In this document: positions 45,903-58,555 of the stretch, piece after piece
Position numbering within the stretch: the first letter of the stretch is position 1
Layout: the number at the start of each line of letters is the position of its first letter
Origin: Cordilura impudica
Taxonomy: Eukaryota > Arthropoda > Insecta > Diptera > Scathophagidae
DNA length: 64,000 nucleotides
Reading direction: 5' to 3'
NCBI GenBank assembly: GCA_963682025.1
Contig: OY821521.1
Location: 163,558,355 to 163,622,354, forward strand
The notes under the pieces: generated by a model
What the model saw: the letters and a program-made list of their open reading frames with translations, nothing else
Database searches by the model: none
Told to the model about the DNA's origin: nothing
Translations under genes and position numbers: made by a program

Positions 45903-48175
45903 AGGGTGGCCCTTAATAAAAAAAGTGATCAAACTCTCGGTCGCACCCCCTCGAAATATGCGAATAGCAAAAAAAGTGAGAAATACAAAGTTTTGGGCCA
46001 ATCAATAAACATTTAGAGGTGGCTCTACGCGATTGAAAATTTCAAGTGTGTTTATATGGGGAAAATAAATTTTTTTTTTCAGATTTTACGAAAATTTCGT
46101 ATATAGTTTAATTTAATTTATAGTTTCATTTTTCCAAAAAATTGTTATATAATTCGGGATCAGTATTAAATTGTCTTTCCAAAAAGCTTTAAAACTTTAA
46201 AATCGAATAAAAACTCGCCAAGAAATAGCAATTTCCCCAGACCACTTTTGTGCAAAAAAAAAAAAAAAACTAGGTCATGAAATTTTTATGGCATTTTTTT
46301 CAACTTTAAGAAATTAATTAAAGCCAACATTTTGTTTTAGTCTCTATACCTATAACTACTTAGATATGAAGTATTGTTTTATTTCCACATTGTTAACCTA
46401 TTAAGCATTGAGACCGAAAATTGAAAATTTTTTTATAAAATTTCGAAAATTCCTTTTTAAAGTTTTGAAAAATTTTCTGAAACAAAATTTAAAAAAATGG
46501 ATCTAGCTCCTCAAGGTCTTGTTAAACTCGTATTAGAGATTAACTGTGTGAATTTTTAGGTAAATCCCTATGCCAGCATTTTTTTGACAATGATTTTATT
46601 TTTGCGGATTTCGAGAAAAATGAAAGACAATTTAATAAAAAATTCAAACATTTTGTAAGTGCTGTTGAGTTTTTAGATGCGACGCTTAAAATATAATAAC
46701 TAAATGTGCAAGTCTTCCATGCTTAAAGTTTGGAATAAATCGAGCAACGTTAACCCATTCTTTGCCGAGGCCAAACTATGAATTTTGGCATATTTAAAAA
46801 AAATAATTATGCTAGTAAGCTAGGTCAAACCCTTACTATGGGTTGGGAAATAAAATTGTGCTATATTTTACGAAAACTTACCCTTATGTGCTCTTAGGGT
46901 TTAAATGATCCAAAATTCAGAGGTGCTTGCAAAATATTTCAATTTTTTGACTAAATCGTCCTATAGTAGCTTGGGGTCATTTGTGGCGCCCAATTCAAAT
47001 CGGTTAATGACGTCAAATTATAAAATCAATAACCAGCAAATCATAAAAATCGGCAAAATATAGCACAATTTTATTTCCCAACCCATAGTAAGGGTTTCAT
47101 CTAGTTTACTAGCACAATTAATGTATTTAAATATGCAAAAATTCAAAGTTTAGACTTGGCAAGGAATGGGTTAGCGTTCTTCGATTTATTCCAAAGATTG
47201 CACACTTGGTTATTATATTTTAAGCATCACATCTAAAAATTCAACAACACTTACAAAATATTTGATTTTTTTAAATAAATTGCTTGGGGTCATATGCGAC
47301 CCCAAGTCCAAAAGGCTTAATGGTGTCATATTATTTTTTTTAGAAACCCTTAAGATAAAGATAAAATATAAGATTAAGATAAAATATAACATTTAAAAGT
47401 GGAAAACTAATAAATTAATGATACAGAGTACTTAGAAAGAGTACATTTACTGAATATTTCACATAAAAATCATTTTTCTCGAAATCCGCAAAAAAAATTC
47501 TTTGTAAAAAAAATTCTGGCAGAGGAATTTATCAAAAAATTGACACAGTTCATCTCTAACATATATTTAACAAAATGTTCAAGTGCAGGATCCATTTTTT
47601 GAAATTTTGTTTAAGAAAATTTTTTAAAACTTAAAAAAGGAGTTTTCAAAATTTTATCAAAAAATTTTCAATATTTGGTCTCCTTTCGCAATAGGTTAAC
47701 AATGTGCTAATACAACAATACTTCATATCTGAGTATTTATAGGTATAGAGCCAAAAAAAAATTATGGCTTTAAGCAATTTGTTAATGTTGAAAAATGTTC
47801 ATCACATATCATGACCTAGAGTTTTTTTTTGGCACAAAAGTGGTCTGGGACATTTGTTATTTCTAAGCGAGTTCTTATTCGATTTTGAAGTTTTATTGCT
47901 GTTTGGGAGGACAATTTAATATTGATCCAGAATTATATACCAACTTGTCGAAAAAATTAAACTATAGAACGAAATTTTCGTAAAATCTGAGAAAAAGTCA
48001 TATTTTCCCCATATAAACACACTTGAAATTTTCAGTCGCGTTGAGGCGCCTCTAAATGTTTTTTGATTGGCCCAAGTCTTTGTATTTGTCAATTTTTTTC
48101 CTTCGCATATTTCTAGGGGGTGCGGCCGAGAGTTTGAACACTTTTCTGTTTCTCCATATAATGAAGGGCAACCAT
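45903..48175. mobile_element. 2.3 kb foldback element with ~1.1 kb arms
   Basis: AGGGTGGCCCTTAATA at the left end is inverted as ATGAAGGGCAACCAT at the right. Inverted similarity continues inward (AACTCTCGG(T/C)CGCACCCCCT, GTGTTTATATGGGGAAAAT, TTGTGCTATATTTT) to a centre near 46.95 kb. No transposase is visible. Flanks AATTTTTA and AATATATA agree at six of eight bases but are low complexity. Superfamily unassigned. Confidence 0.85.
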
Positions 48176-48187
48176 AATATATATATA

Positions 48188-48546
48188 CTAACAGATTCCA
48201 GCCCTCGAAATTCGAGTGCAAACTCAAGGAAATTTTATTTTTTCATTAAATAAAGACCCTAAAGGTATGCTAATCAATTATAGCCAATTTACAAATCAAC
48301 ACAAAAAACAAACTCATTTTTATTACAAATAGCACACACATAGCATTGTATAATTTTATGTATGTGTTAGTAGCAACTTTAAATGCAATTTACTCAAAAT
48401 AAAGGAAAACATTTAAAAATCTGTAATTCTGCAAATCGGCTAAAAATAAATACCTTTCAAATAATATACGTTTCGTCAAAATTGGGATAAAACAATAGAA
48501 CAAAACATCGGTCACAAGAAATCGCCTAGCCTATTAATATTATAGA
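48188..48546 (-). mobile_element. Helitron family H1, copy 4
   Basis: On the minus strand it starts TCTATAATATTAATAGGC after A and ends GGAATCTGTTAG before T. The last four bases are TTAG instead of CTAG, so the terminus has mutated. The hairpin CTCGAAATTCGAG is perfect. It is 359 bp long. Confidence 0.9.
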
Positions 48547-48890
48547 TGGAGTAGTCGTGGAAAATATGTGCCGTTTCACCAAAACCGAAAATCTCGAATA
48601 ACAAAAATCGCCAAAATCAAAAAAAAGTCAAATCAAAAATCGCATAATTCAAAAATCGCCTAAATAAAAAAATCGCAAAAATCGCAACAAAAAATATCGC
48701 CATATTCCGCCAATTAGATATAATAGATCTTTCTGATACTGATACCAAAGGAACAGATAACACCATTTTTAAAGATTTTGTTGGGACTTGAACGCATTGA
48801 ATCTCAATTGGTTTCAAAGATATTCAATTTATTTCGAAATCTTGGAAACAATATTTTCTATTTTCTATTAATTATTGAAATGAAGTGCTC
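48547..48890. other. Spacer with AAAAATCGCC-type short repeats
   Basis: Between 48592 and 48710 the text cycles through variants of AAAAATCGCCAAAATC, a small local expansion. No gene is seen. Confidence 0.5.
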
Positions 48891-49880
48891 TGTTACGGGT
48901 TATGAGACGTTACTTTTTTAAAAAAATTCTATTATTATGAGAAGTGTCACATTCTAAAGAAGAGGTTCCCTCTTAAGAAAATTTGCTAGGAATTTTGTTA
49001 AGAAAAAGTACCTTTAAAAAGGTGCTTTTTGAAAAATGGCACTATTTTAATAAAAAGTATTTTATTAAGAATATATACTTTTTTTTAATAAAATGTCCTT
49101 TTTTCAGATAAGTAACTTATTAAAGAAAATGTACTTTATTAAGACGCGGAAATATCATTTTTAAAAAATCTACGTTTTTATGAAAAGTGATTTTTAATAA
49201 TTGTGCGTTTTTAAGAAAATGTACTTTTTTTTTAAAAGAAAATATACTTTTTTAAGAAAAGTTACTGTCTTAAACAACTTTCTTTTGAAGAAATTGTATT
49301 TTTTTTTAAGAAAATGTACTTTTTAAGAAAAGATATTTTTTGTCAGATTTTTTTTTTTTAAAAGAAAATTCACTTTTTAAGAAAAGGTGCTTTTCAAAAA
49401 ACTACTTTTTTAAGAAAAGGTCCTCCACCTAAGAAAAGATGTTTTTTTAAGAAAATGTGCTTTTTAAAGGAAAGGCAGTTTTTTAAAAAAGGCACTTTGT
49501 TAAGAGTAGTTTTGCAGGAAAAGGTACTTCTGAAGAAAGGGTACTTTTTTTAAGAAAATGTACTTTTTTAAGAAGACGAACTTTTATAAGAAAAGGTACT
49601 GTTTTAAACAAATGTTCTTTTGTGAGAAATTGCCCTTTATTTAAATAAGGTACTCTTTTATAAAATGTGTTTTTAAAGAAAATTTACTTATTCAGAAAAA
49701 TGACTTTGTTTAGAAAATTTACTTTTTTAAGAAAATGTACTTATTTTAGAGAATTTAGGTACTATATTAGGAAAAGGCCCTTTTTCTGGAAAATGATTTT
49801 TTTTACAGAAAAGGAATTTTTGATGGAAAGGCTATCTTTTTCAGAAAAAAGTATTTTTGTATCTGAGATATTTCGGTTTT
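48891..49880 (+). repeat. 18 bp satellite S1, array 2 (same orientation as array 1)
   Basis: Diverged copies of AAGAAAAGGTACTTTTTT run head to tail, as at 1.7-3.96 kb. The open frame 49667-49957 lies mostly in the array and is not a gene. Confidence 0.85.
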
Positions 49881-51355
49881 TTTTTAATATTTTTAATCTC
49901 AATTCCTTTCCCAATATTGTTTCTGCTAAATTAAACACTGTGAGTGTAAATACCTGAATGGACTTGTCGTACAACATTGTTTGAAATATCATCTCACATA
50001 GAAATGCAATAAAAACAAAATTTAAGACAATAATAAAAACGGAAATGCTAAAGAATGAAATAAAAACATTATTAAGTATAAATGATAAAAAAAAGCACAA
50101 GCTGCATAGACACCTTGTTCTCCACACAACATTTTAATGTGTGTGTGTCTGTATTAATAAAATAAAATTAAATAAAACAAAACATTAAAATATTTCAAAA
50201 TTATTTTTTAGGGGAAATATTTTTGTATAACAAAATCTGTTAAAGAAAAAAAGAAAGAAAAAAAAAAACAATAAAATTCAATTTTATATTTAAGCATAAT
50301 TTATATTATATTCAAAGCACACAACATATGAACACGTATGTTTACCCGGAGCTTAAATAGGTTTTTAAAATTTCAATTCATTTCGAAAAAAAAAAAAACA
50401 GAAATTCTATCTATTTATTAAAATTGCCACATTTATTTTATTTACAATCTGCATATAAACACAACACTCGTTGTATATGATTTTGTTAAAAACAAACAAA
50501 TTCAATTTCCAATATTCATTTTTATTTTCCAAATGGATTTTGTTGTCTAGCCTTTTTGTTCGTAAAACCCATAAATAAAGTCTGTTTAAAAATTATACCA
50601 TTGACAATTGAATTAGTTAGTTAGAGTCGTTGAAGTAAGTGAGTTTTTGCACATGTTGGTATCGAAGTTTAGGCTTAGGCTACATTATGTCCTCAGCTAC
50701 AATATAAACAACAATAAATCAATTTAGTTTGTGTATGTTTATGTAGCTGGTATTGTTTCATAAAAGCAAAATATAATTTTATTAACATAACCAAGTTACA
50801 TCTGGGATATTTCTGGCAAATACTGCAAATACCAATAATCCAAGAGCTGGCCTTACAATTTAAACATATGAGAGTTTGTATAAGCCAACAAAATGCACAA
50901 ATTTTTAATTGACTCAAGGTGGGGGTTTGGAGAATTTTTTTAATTGAAATATAATTGCTAGGAGGTTCAAAGGATAGATACAACCACATATTAATGTTAA
51001 GCAAGTTAGACTCTATAGATTGCCAGCACAGTACAAAAATTTTTAGGTGAAATAAATTTTATTTAAAAAAAGTTGCTGGAAACGAAATTTTCAATGTAGT
51101 AAGAGAAAAAAAGATAAAAAAAATTTTTAGAAAAAAACAAAATAAATAATTAAAGTAAAAAAAATATTTCAGTTTAAAAAAAGTGGTGAGATTTATATTT
51201 TGAAGAATTGAGGTAAAAAATACTGCCCTCTATGAAAACTGTGGTAAACCTTTATTATTGCTTTCTTTTGTCTACAGTTTTTCAAAAACTTGAGCTTTTT
51301 GTATACTCAAAATAATATACGAATTTATACCTCGAAAGGTTTCAAAGGGTTTTCC
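49881..51355. other. AT-rich spacer between inverted satellite arrays
   Basis: The sequence is not recognised as any element. Frames 49762-50127 and 50693-51004 (minus) have no domains. Confidence 0.45.
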
Positions 51356-52620
51356 TTTTAAAGTACCTTTTATAAAAAGCTACTTTTTATAAAAAGTCAC
51401 ATTTTATATAAAAGTAGGTTTTATAAAAAAGTAACTTCTATAAAAAGTATTTTTTTAATAACAAAGGGATTTTTTATACACAACTAATTTTTATAAAAAA
51501 CAATCCCTTTTTAAAAAGTTACCTTTTATAAAACGAAACTTTTATAAGAAAGTACCTTTGATAAAGAAGTATATTTTATAAAAAGTACCTTTTATAAAAA
51601 AGTACCAGTTATAAAAATGTATCTTGTAATATAAAATACCTTTTATTAAAAGGACCTTTTATAAAAAGTACTTTTTATAAAAAGGACCTTTTATAAAAAG
51701 TAGTTTTTATAAAAAGGTACCTTTTACAAAAGTACCTTTTATAAACTACACCTTCTATAAAAAAGTGTCTTTTTTAAAAAATGCCTTCTACAAAAACTAC
51801 CACTTAGAAAAAAGTACATTTTTTAAGTGTCTCTCATAAAAAAGTACATTTAATAAAAAATCACCTTACAAAAAAAGCATGTTTCATAAAAATTCCTTAT
51901 ATAAAAATGTACCTTTATAAGAAAGGACCATTTATAATAAGGGCATATTTACAAAAGTGTACCTATTTAAAAGCACTTCTTTTTAAAATATTTATATTAT
52001 AAAAGGGAATTAATTTTCTTAAAAAATTGTCTTTTGTTAAAAAAAGTCCCATTTTTTAAAATAACATATTTTTAAAAAAGTACCTTTTTTAACAAAAGTA
52101 CCTTTCTTAAAAAGTAAATTCTCTTAAAAAATAGCTGTTCTTAAAAAAGTTTTCTTATTCTTAAAAAGTTATATTTTATAAAGACGTACCTTTAATACAA
52201 AAGTACCATTAGTAAAAAGATACTTTTATAAAGAGTATATTTTTTTATAAAAATAAGGACCTATATATATATAATAAAGGCCCATTTTCAGAAGCGTACA
52301 TTTTAAAAACACCTCTTTTTAAATTATCTATATTACCAAAGTGCATTTAACAAAAAAACATTTTTAAATTTTCTTAAAATTTGTTAAAAAAAATTCCATT
52401 CTTTAAAATTAGATATTTTTGAAAAAGTACATTCTTTTAACAAAAGTGCCTTTCTTAAAAAAGTACTTTTTATATAAAACTGCCTTTAGTAAAAAGCACA
52501 TTTTACAAAATGTACCTTTATAAAAAATCCTTTGGTTAAAAATAACCTTTTACTAAAAAAGGAAATTTTGTTAAAAAAATGTATTTTTTTTAAAAAGTAG
52601 TTGTTATTAAAAAAAAGTTT
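51356..52620 (-). repeat. 18 bp satellite S1, array 3 (inverted)
   Basis: The unit here is TTTATAAAAAGTACCTTT, the reverse complement of the S1 unit. Locally it is regular, for example 51650-51760. It is interrupted by family A copy 2 and resumes beyond it. Confidence 0.85.
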
Positions 52621-55533
52621 TTTATACCCTCCACTCCAGTGTGCAGAGGGTATATATAAGTTTGTCATTCCGTTTGTAATAATTAGAAAAAAATTTTGGA
52701 TCCCATAAAATATATATATTTGTGATTCTTATAACAACCGGAGTTGATATAGCGATGTCCGTCTGTCCGTCTGTGGAAATCACGATGACGGCATCAATCG
52801 GGCAGCTAGGGTGCTCGTTGACATAAAAAATGATTCACTGACATCCTGAGAAATTTATTATTTAAAATCGTCCAAATCAGTCGATTAGGGCCCGAGATTT
52901 GAATGAAGATCTAAAAAAAGTCTTGAAAAATGTAATTTTCTTTGTTGTTCTTGTCACGATCACGCCCTCAATAAGATAGCTAAGGTGATCATTTTTAGTG
53001 AGAATGATTCACTAAATTCAAGGGAAGATTTCTATTTCAAAAATCATTAAAATCGGTGGAACAGGTCCAAAGAAATCTCTGAAAAATTAAAAAAAAAAAT
53101 GAAAAATATGATGTTTCTATATTGTTCTTGTTGTTATTCTAAACGTTGTATTGTTGTCATAGCTGGACTTGTTGTTTTTGTGGTCTTTGTGGTAATAATA
53201 TAATAAAAACTAACCCTTTGTACATTTTTTATCAACTCTGGTAGAAAAATTTAAAAGTTTCCATTGTTTTGGCATCATTTCTGTCATTGCCACGAGTCTG
53301 CCTGCAAAGTTTCAGATCGATTGGGTCACGGGAAAGGGGCTAAAATCGATCCAAATTTTTTTCGACAAGCAAACACTACGAGTTAATATAAAGGGAGTAA
53401 AAATTCACCAGCATCTAAAGCAAATAATGCTAAAATACCTAGTTGTTATTAAAAAAAACAGTGTAAATTTAGAAAAAAAAAATTTTAAGCATTAATATAT
53501 TTAAAGAGAAAAACACAAAAATAACGTTTGTAAATATTACACACAAAAAATACAACATCAAACGTCATTTTTGTGTTTTTCTCTTTAAATAATAAATAAT
53601 AACTGCATGTTAGAAATAAATCGGTATATTATTTTATTAACATAAAATTCTGCAATATTTTGTTGTGGGGAAAATACATTTCTTTTGCATTAACAGAGTG
53701 TCACTTCATTTTGCTCAGCGTGACTATGCCACATTAGATGGCGCCACAATTTTTGTTCTAATTAGCTTTGCAATAGTTATTTCTATTTTAATCAATATTT
53801 TCAACTAGATATCACACAGAACAATGTTAAGAGTGTACACCGGCTGATCTTTTATTTCATACGTTTTTTCATTATTCTTTTACAAATATGAACATAAGTT
53901 TGGCATATTAACTTTTTGTTGTTTTTACAAAATAGAGTTACCGAGTTCATCAATGAGTTTTTTACTTTCAAAACAGTTCTACATAGTTATATTGAATTAT
54001 TATTCTGCTACAAAATATCTGATTGCGATTACATCTAATTTTTAAAAATTGTTTATAATTACTAAAGCATTATTATTCACATAAATACAAAATTGCACTT
54101 TTTAAATTCTCCATTCAAATTTTAGAATATATCAATTCTAAAAACTGGAACTGAAATTTCCAATTGTAAATTAGAAAATATTAATTGAATTTCAGAATAT
54201 CATATCAAAATGTCGGAAATAATACTTTTAAATTTAAAAGACATCAATTGCATCAAATTCCAAAAAAATAACACCAAATATGTTTACAATTAAAAATGTT
54301 TACATTTAAAAAAAAAAATTGGCATTCAGGAGAAATAACTTCTTTTAACGATAATCGAATCGTTAAAAAAAGAAAAGCAAAATTATCAGTAAAATTTTTA
54401 AACGATATTCGCTATTGTTAAAATCAGCTAAACGACAACCATTTTTGTGTTGTTTATTCAATCGATAAGAACTTAAATTTTTAGGTTGAAATGTCGTCAT
54501 ACATAAATAAAAATCATAAATAGTGAAAATATTTTGCTTCTATTAAAAAACTTTTTTATATAAATAAAAAAAATAAATAGCATATTCAATTCATTATTTA
54601 ATTTTCAAATAAATAAACAGAATCATTAGTAAAAAAATAGAGATATTAAACATAAACATAAAATCATCTTGTCAAACACGAAATAATTTGTTTTTTTTTT
54701 ATTCTTCTTTGTGTTTTTCGCTTATTTTGACAGAGGTGCCACTCCTTTACAATTTAAATAAATAGAAAAATAGATTTGTCGACTGTCGTTAAGATGTATG
54801 TACTTAGTGAATCACTTAATCCTTAGTACAAACAACAATAGCTGTCGATATATTTTGCCATTGTCGGATCGTTGAAATTTACAGAATCGGACTACAGAAA
54901 ACATTAATTCAAATTCAATGAATTTTAGAAAACCTCAAATGATATTTAAGAATTGCGAACATAAAAATTGTTATATAAATAAACGCAATTTGATGAGAAT
55001 GTTATTTTTTATATATAAATTTTCACAATTTTTTTTGGATGAATATTTGAAGTTTTTCAGAAAATAAAGATAAATTATTTTATTTAAAATGTTTGGAAAA
55101 TTTGGTTTTTGCGTTTGGCATCCCTAATTTGATTATTTATTATTTTAAATTTATTCTCTATGTTTTCCAAATATGGCAATATTTTAATAAAAAAGTTGAG
55201 AGAGCTTTTTTTTTGGTTATTAATATGTTACTCCATCCGACCTATATGGCCGCAATGACAAAATATTTCGCCAGTTAAAAGAAACTATACAGCCATCTCC
55301 AATTAGCACGATTTAATTCATATAGCCACCCTACACAACCATTACCGTTGCAATTGAGGTTAGGGCGAGCTATTTAATTAGCAAAAACTAAATTAAACGA
55401 GAAGTTATGTCATATAACCGGAAACGCATGCATATTTTTACAATATTTTGTTTACATTAATGTCAATACTCAAACCGAGGTGGAGGGTATCAAAGATTCG
55501 GCACAACCGAATTTAACATTCTTACTTGTTTTT
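52621..55533 (+). mobile_element. Helentron-type family A copy 2, full length
   Basis: Starts TTTATACCCTCCAC and ends with inverted GTGGAGGGTAT, then a 3' hairpin (ATTCGG-CACAA-CCGAAT) and ATTCTTACTTGTTTTT. It sits inside S1 satellite. It lacks the LINE and the Helitron present in copy 1 and so serves as the empty site for both. It has ~550 bp near 54337-54890 that copy 1 lacks. The small frame 55093-55278 has no domain. Confidence 0.85.
53501..53588. repeat. 30 bp inverted repeat with an inverted loop
   Basis: The arms 53501-53530 and 53559-53588 match at 29 of 30 positions around a 28 bp loop. In copy 1 (10125-10190) there is one arm, and the loop sequence runs in the opposite direction. 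Confidence 0.85.
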
Positions 55534-55976
55534 CTTCAAAATGTAATTTTTTTATATAAGTAACATTTCTTTAAAATGTATCTGTTCCCAAAACAGTACC
55601 TTTTTATAAAAAAGTAGCTTTTATTAAAAAAATTGTCTTTTATGAAAAAAGTACTTTTTTTTAAAAAAGTACATTTTTATTAAGCAACATTTATTAAGAA
55701 AGTATATTTTCTTAAGAAAACTACCTTTTTAAAAAAGTACATTTTAGTAAAGGAGTAGCTTCAGTTGAAAAAAAAAAATGCTTCTTTTCTTAAATAAAAA
55801 AACCTTTATCAAAAAGTAGGTTTTCTGAAAAAGTACCATTTTATAAAAAAGAGCCTTCTCTTAAAGAAAAACCTTTTTATAAAAAGGTACCTTTTCTTAA
55901 CAAAGAACCTTTATTTTAAAGAGTACATTTTCCAAAAAAATACCTTTCTTAGGCAAGCATCTTATTTAAATACACG

Positions 55977-56182
55977 TAATCTAAACCACAAAAACAAAGT
56001 TTTTATTAAAACTCTCTCTTTCCTTATGCATATGAGTTTTGAATCTCTCCGTGAGTGTGAGTGACTTTGCGTGACTATTTTAAAATTAAGCTTTGGTCAC
56101 AACAAGACTATGGGCCAAGTTTCAGATCAATTGGATGGGGGGGGGGGAATGGGGTTGCCCCATGATAGACAGACAGAGAGTT
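55977..56182 (+). repeat. Dispersed repeat family D, copy 3 (short)
   Basis: It starts AATCTAAACCACAAAAACAA and carries CTCCGTGAGTGTGAGTGACT, CAAGTTTCAGATCAATTGG and GACAGACAGAGAG. It lacks most of the internal tandem blocks seen in copies 1 and 2. Confidence 0.8.
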
Positions 56183-57551
56183 GTTGTTTGTTCTAAAAAC
56201 ATATCTCTTTTATAAAACATAATTTTTCTAAAAATTAAAATTAAATATACTCATTTTTTATGAAAAATTACCATTTCTTTAAAATGATAAAAATAATAAA
56301 AAAAACGTTTTCTTAAAAAAAATAAATTTTCTTCTTACTGCGTTTTCTTAAAAAATAAAACTTTTTATATAATAACTTATCTTAAATTAATATTATTTTT
56401 TAAAAATGGGTTTCTTTTGAAGAGCACTAATTTGAAAAAAAAATTCTTTTTGTTATGAAAGTAACTTTTTTTATAAAGTATATTTCTTAAAAAAGGTAAC
56501 TTTTTCCTTAAAAGAAGCATTTCCCAAAAAAAGCATTTATTATTTCAAAAAGTACCTTTTCTCAAAAAAAGGATATTTGCTTTAATAAGTGCATTTTGTT
56601 TGAAAAGTATATTTTCTTAAAATTTAAATTTTCTTTAAGACATAGCTTTTCTTTAGTAAAATATACTCTCTTTAAAAAAGTACTTTTTCTATAAAAAAGA
56701 AGTATCTTTTCTTAAAAGAAAGTACCTGCATAACAAATATCGTTTAATTTAAGAGCCTTTCAAAAATGAATTTTCTTAAAAATTTACCTTTTCTCTAAAT
56801 GTATTTTTAAGCACTTTTTTTTTAATAAAATGTCTTTTCAAAAAAAAAAAAATATTTTCTTTAAAAGTACCACTTCTTGAAAAAGTACGCTTTCTTAAAA
56901 AGGTAACTTTTTTTTAGAGCTCCATTTGTTAAAAAAGTACTTTTTCTTAAAAAGTTAAATTTTCCTAAAAAAGTACGTTGTCTTTAAAAAGTACCTTTTT
57001 TTTAAAAAATAGCTTTTTTTAAAGCAACTTTTATTCAATAACTAAATTTCATTTTAAAAAATTCCTTTTATTAAAAACCTTAATTTTATGAAAAAGTACG
57101 TCTTCTCAGAAAAGTAAACTTTCTTAAAAAAGTACCTCTTCTTAAAAGGAAACTTTTTTGAAAAAAAGTAAATATTTTTTTTCTTAAAAGTATCTTTTCT
57201 CTAAAATATAGTTTTTTAAAAAGTACCTTTTCTTTTAATGCAAATTAAAAAAAAATTAAACTAATTTTTTTAAATGTATTTTTTGAAAGTACGTTTGTTA
57301 AAAAAAAATAATAATTAAATAAATTTTCTTTAAAAGTATCACTCCCTAAAAAAAGTGTAATTTCTTAAAAAAGTAAATTTTTTTTATAAAGAACATTTAG
57401 TTACAAAAGTGCTTTTTCTCAAAAAGTGACTTTTCCTAAAAAAGTACGCTTTCTTTCAGAAAATATATTTTATTAAAAAAGCACCTGCTATTTTATTAAA
57501 AAAGTACCTTGTCTTAGAAAAGTTAATTTTCTTAAAAATTATCTCTTCTAA

Positions 57552-57918
57552 TCTATAATATTAATAGGCTAGGCGATTTCTTGTGACCGATGTGTTGTTC
57601 TACAGTTTTATCCCGATTTTGACCAAACGTGTATAATTTGAAACGTATTTCATTTTTGCCGTTTTGCAGATTTACAGATTGTTAAATTTTTTCCTTTATT
57701 TTGAGTAAGTTGCATTTAAAGTTGCTACTAACACATACATAAAATTATACATATGCTCTGTGTGTTTTATTTAATTTGTTAATGTGTTTGTTAATGAGTT
57801 TGTTATCTTCGTTCACAATAATAATAAACCATAAAAGTGTTGGTTTGTGAATTGGCTAAGTTGAAAAATAAAGCTGCCTAGAAATTGCACTCGAATTGCG
57901 AGCGCTGGAATCTGCTAG
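57552..57918 (+). mobile_element. Helitron family H1, copy 5
   Basis: Starts TCTATAATATTAATAGGC after A (57551) and ends GGAATCTGCTAG before T (57919). It is 367 bp and inserted in the S1 satellite. Confidence 0.92.
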
Positions 57919-58555
57919 TAGGATTAATTATTCATGAAAAATTAACTTTTCTTAAAAATTATATTTTCTTAAAAAAGTACCAATGCGGAAAAAAGTACTT
58001 ATTCTAAAAAAGGACCTTTTCCTAAAAAATACCTTTTCTTAAAAAGTAATTTTTATTAATAGTACGTTTTGTCTTAAAACAGCACCTTTTTACAGCTTTT
58101 CTTAAAAAGGAACATTTTCTTGAAGAAGTACATTCTCCTAAAATTACATTTTCTTAAAAACTTGTAGTTGTTTAAAAAAAGATGTGCCTTTCAAAAAAGG
58201 ACATATTTCTTTAGATGGTATCTTACAGAAGTACCTTTTCTTTAAAAAGTGTCGTTTATTACGAAAGTAGCTTATCTTAGAGAAGTAAATTTCCTTTAAA
58301 TAATTATATTTTTTACATAAGTACCTTTTTTTACAATAGTAGCATTTTATGGTTTATTAAAAAAGTACCATTTATTAAAAAAGTACCTTTTATTAAAAAA
58401 CTACCGTTTATTAAAAAAAAAGTACCTTTTATTAAAAAATTACCTTTTATTAAAAAAGTAACTTTTCTTGAAAAGGCACCTTTTCATTAATAAGTATGTT
58501 TTCTGAAAAAAAGTATTTTTTCTTAAAAGGTACCTTTTTTAACCTTTTCCCTGTT

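Larger units (their letters stand above)
55534..58555 (-). repeat. 18 bp satellite S1, array 4 (inverted), interrupted
   Basis: It continues array 3 after the family A element. The most regular stretch is 58340-58460, where TTTATTAAAAAAGTACC repeats about every 20 bp. It is interrupted by repeat D (55977-56182) and a Helitron (57552-57918). Confidence 0.85.
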
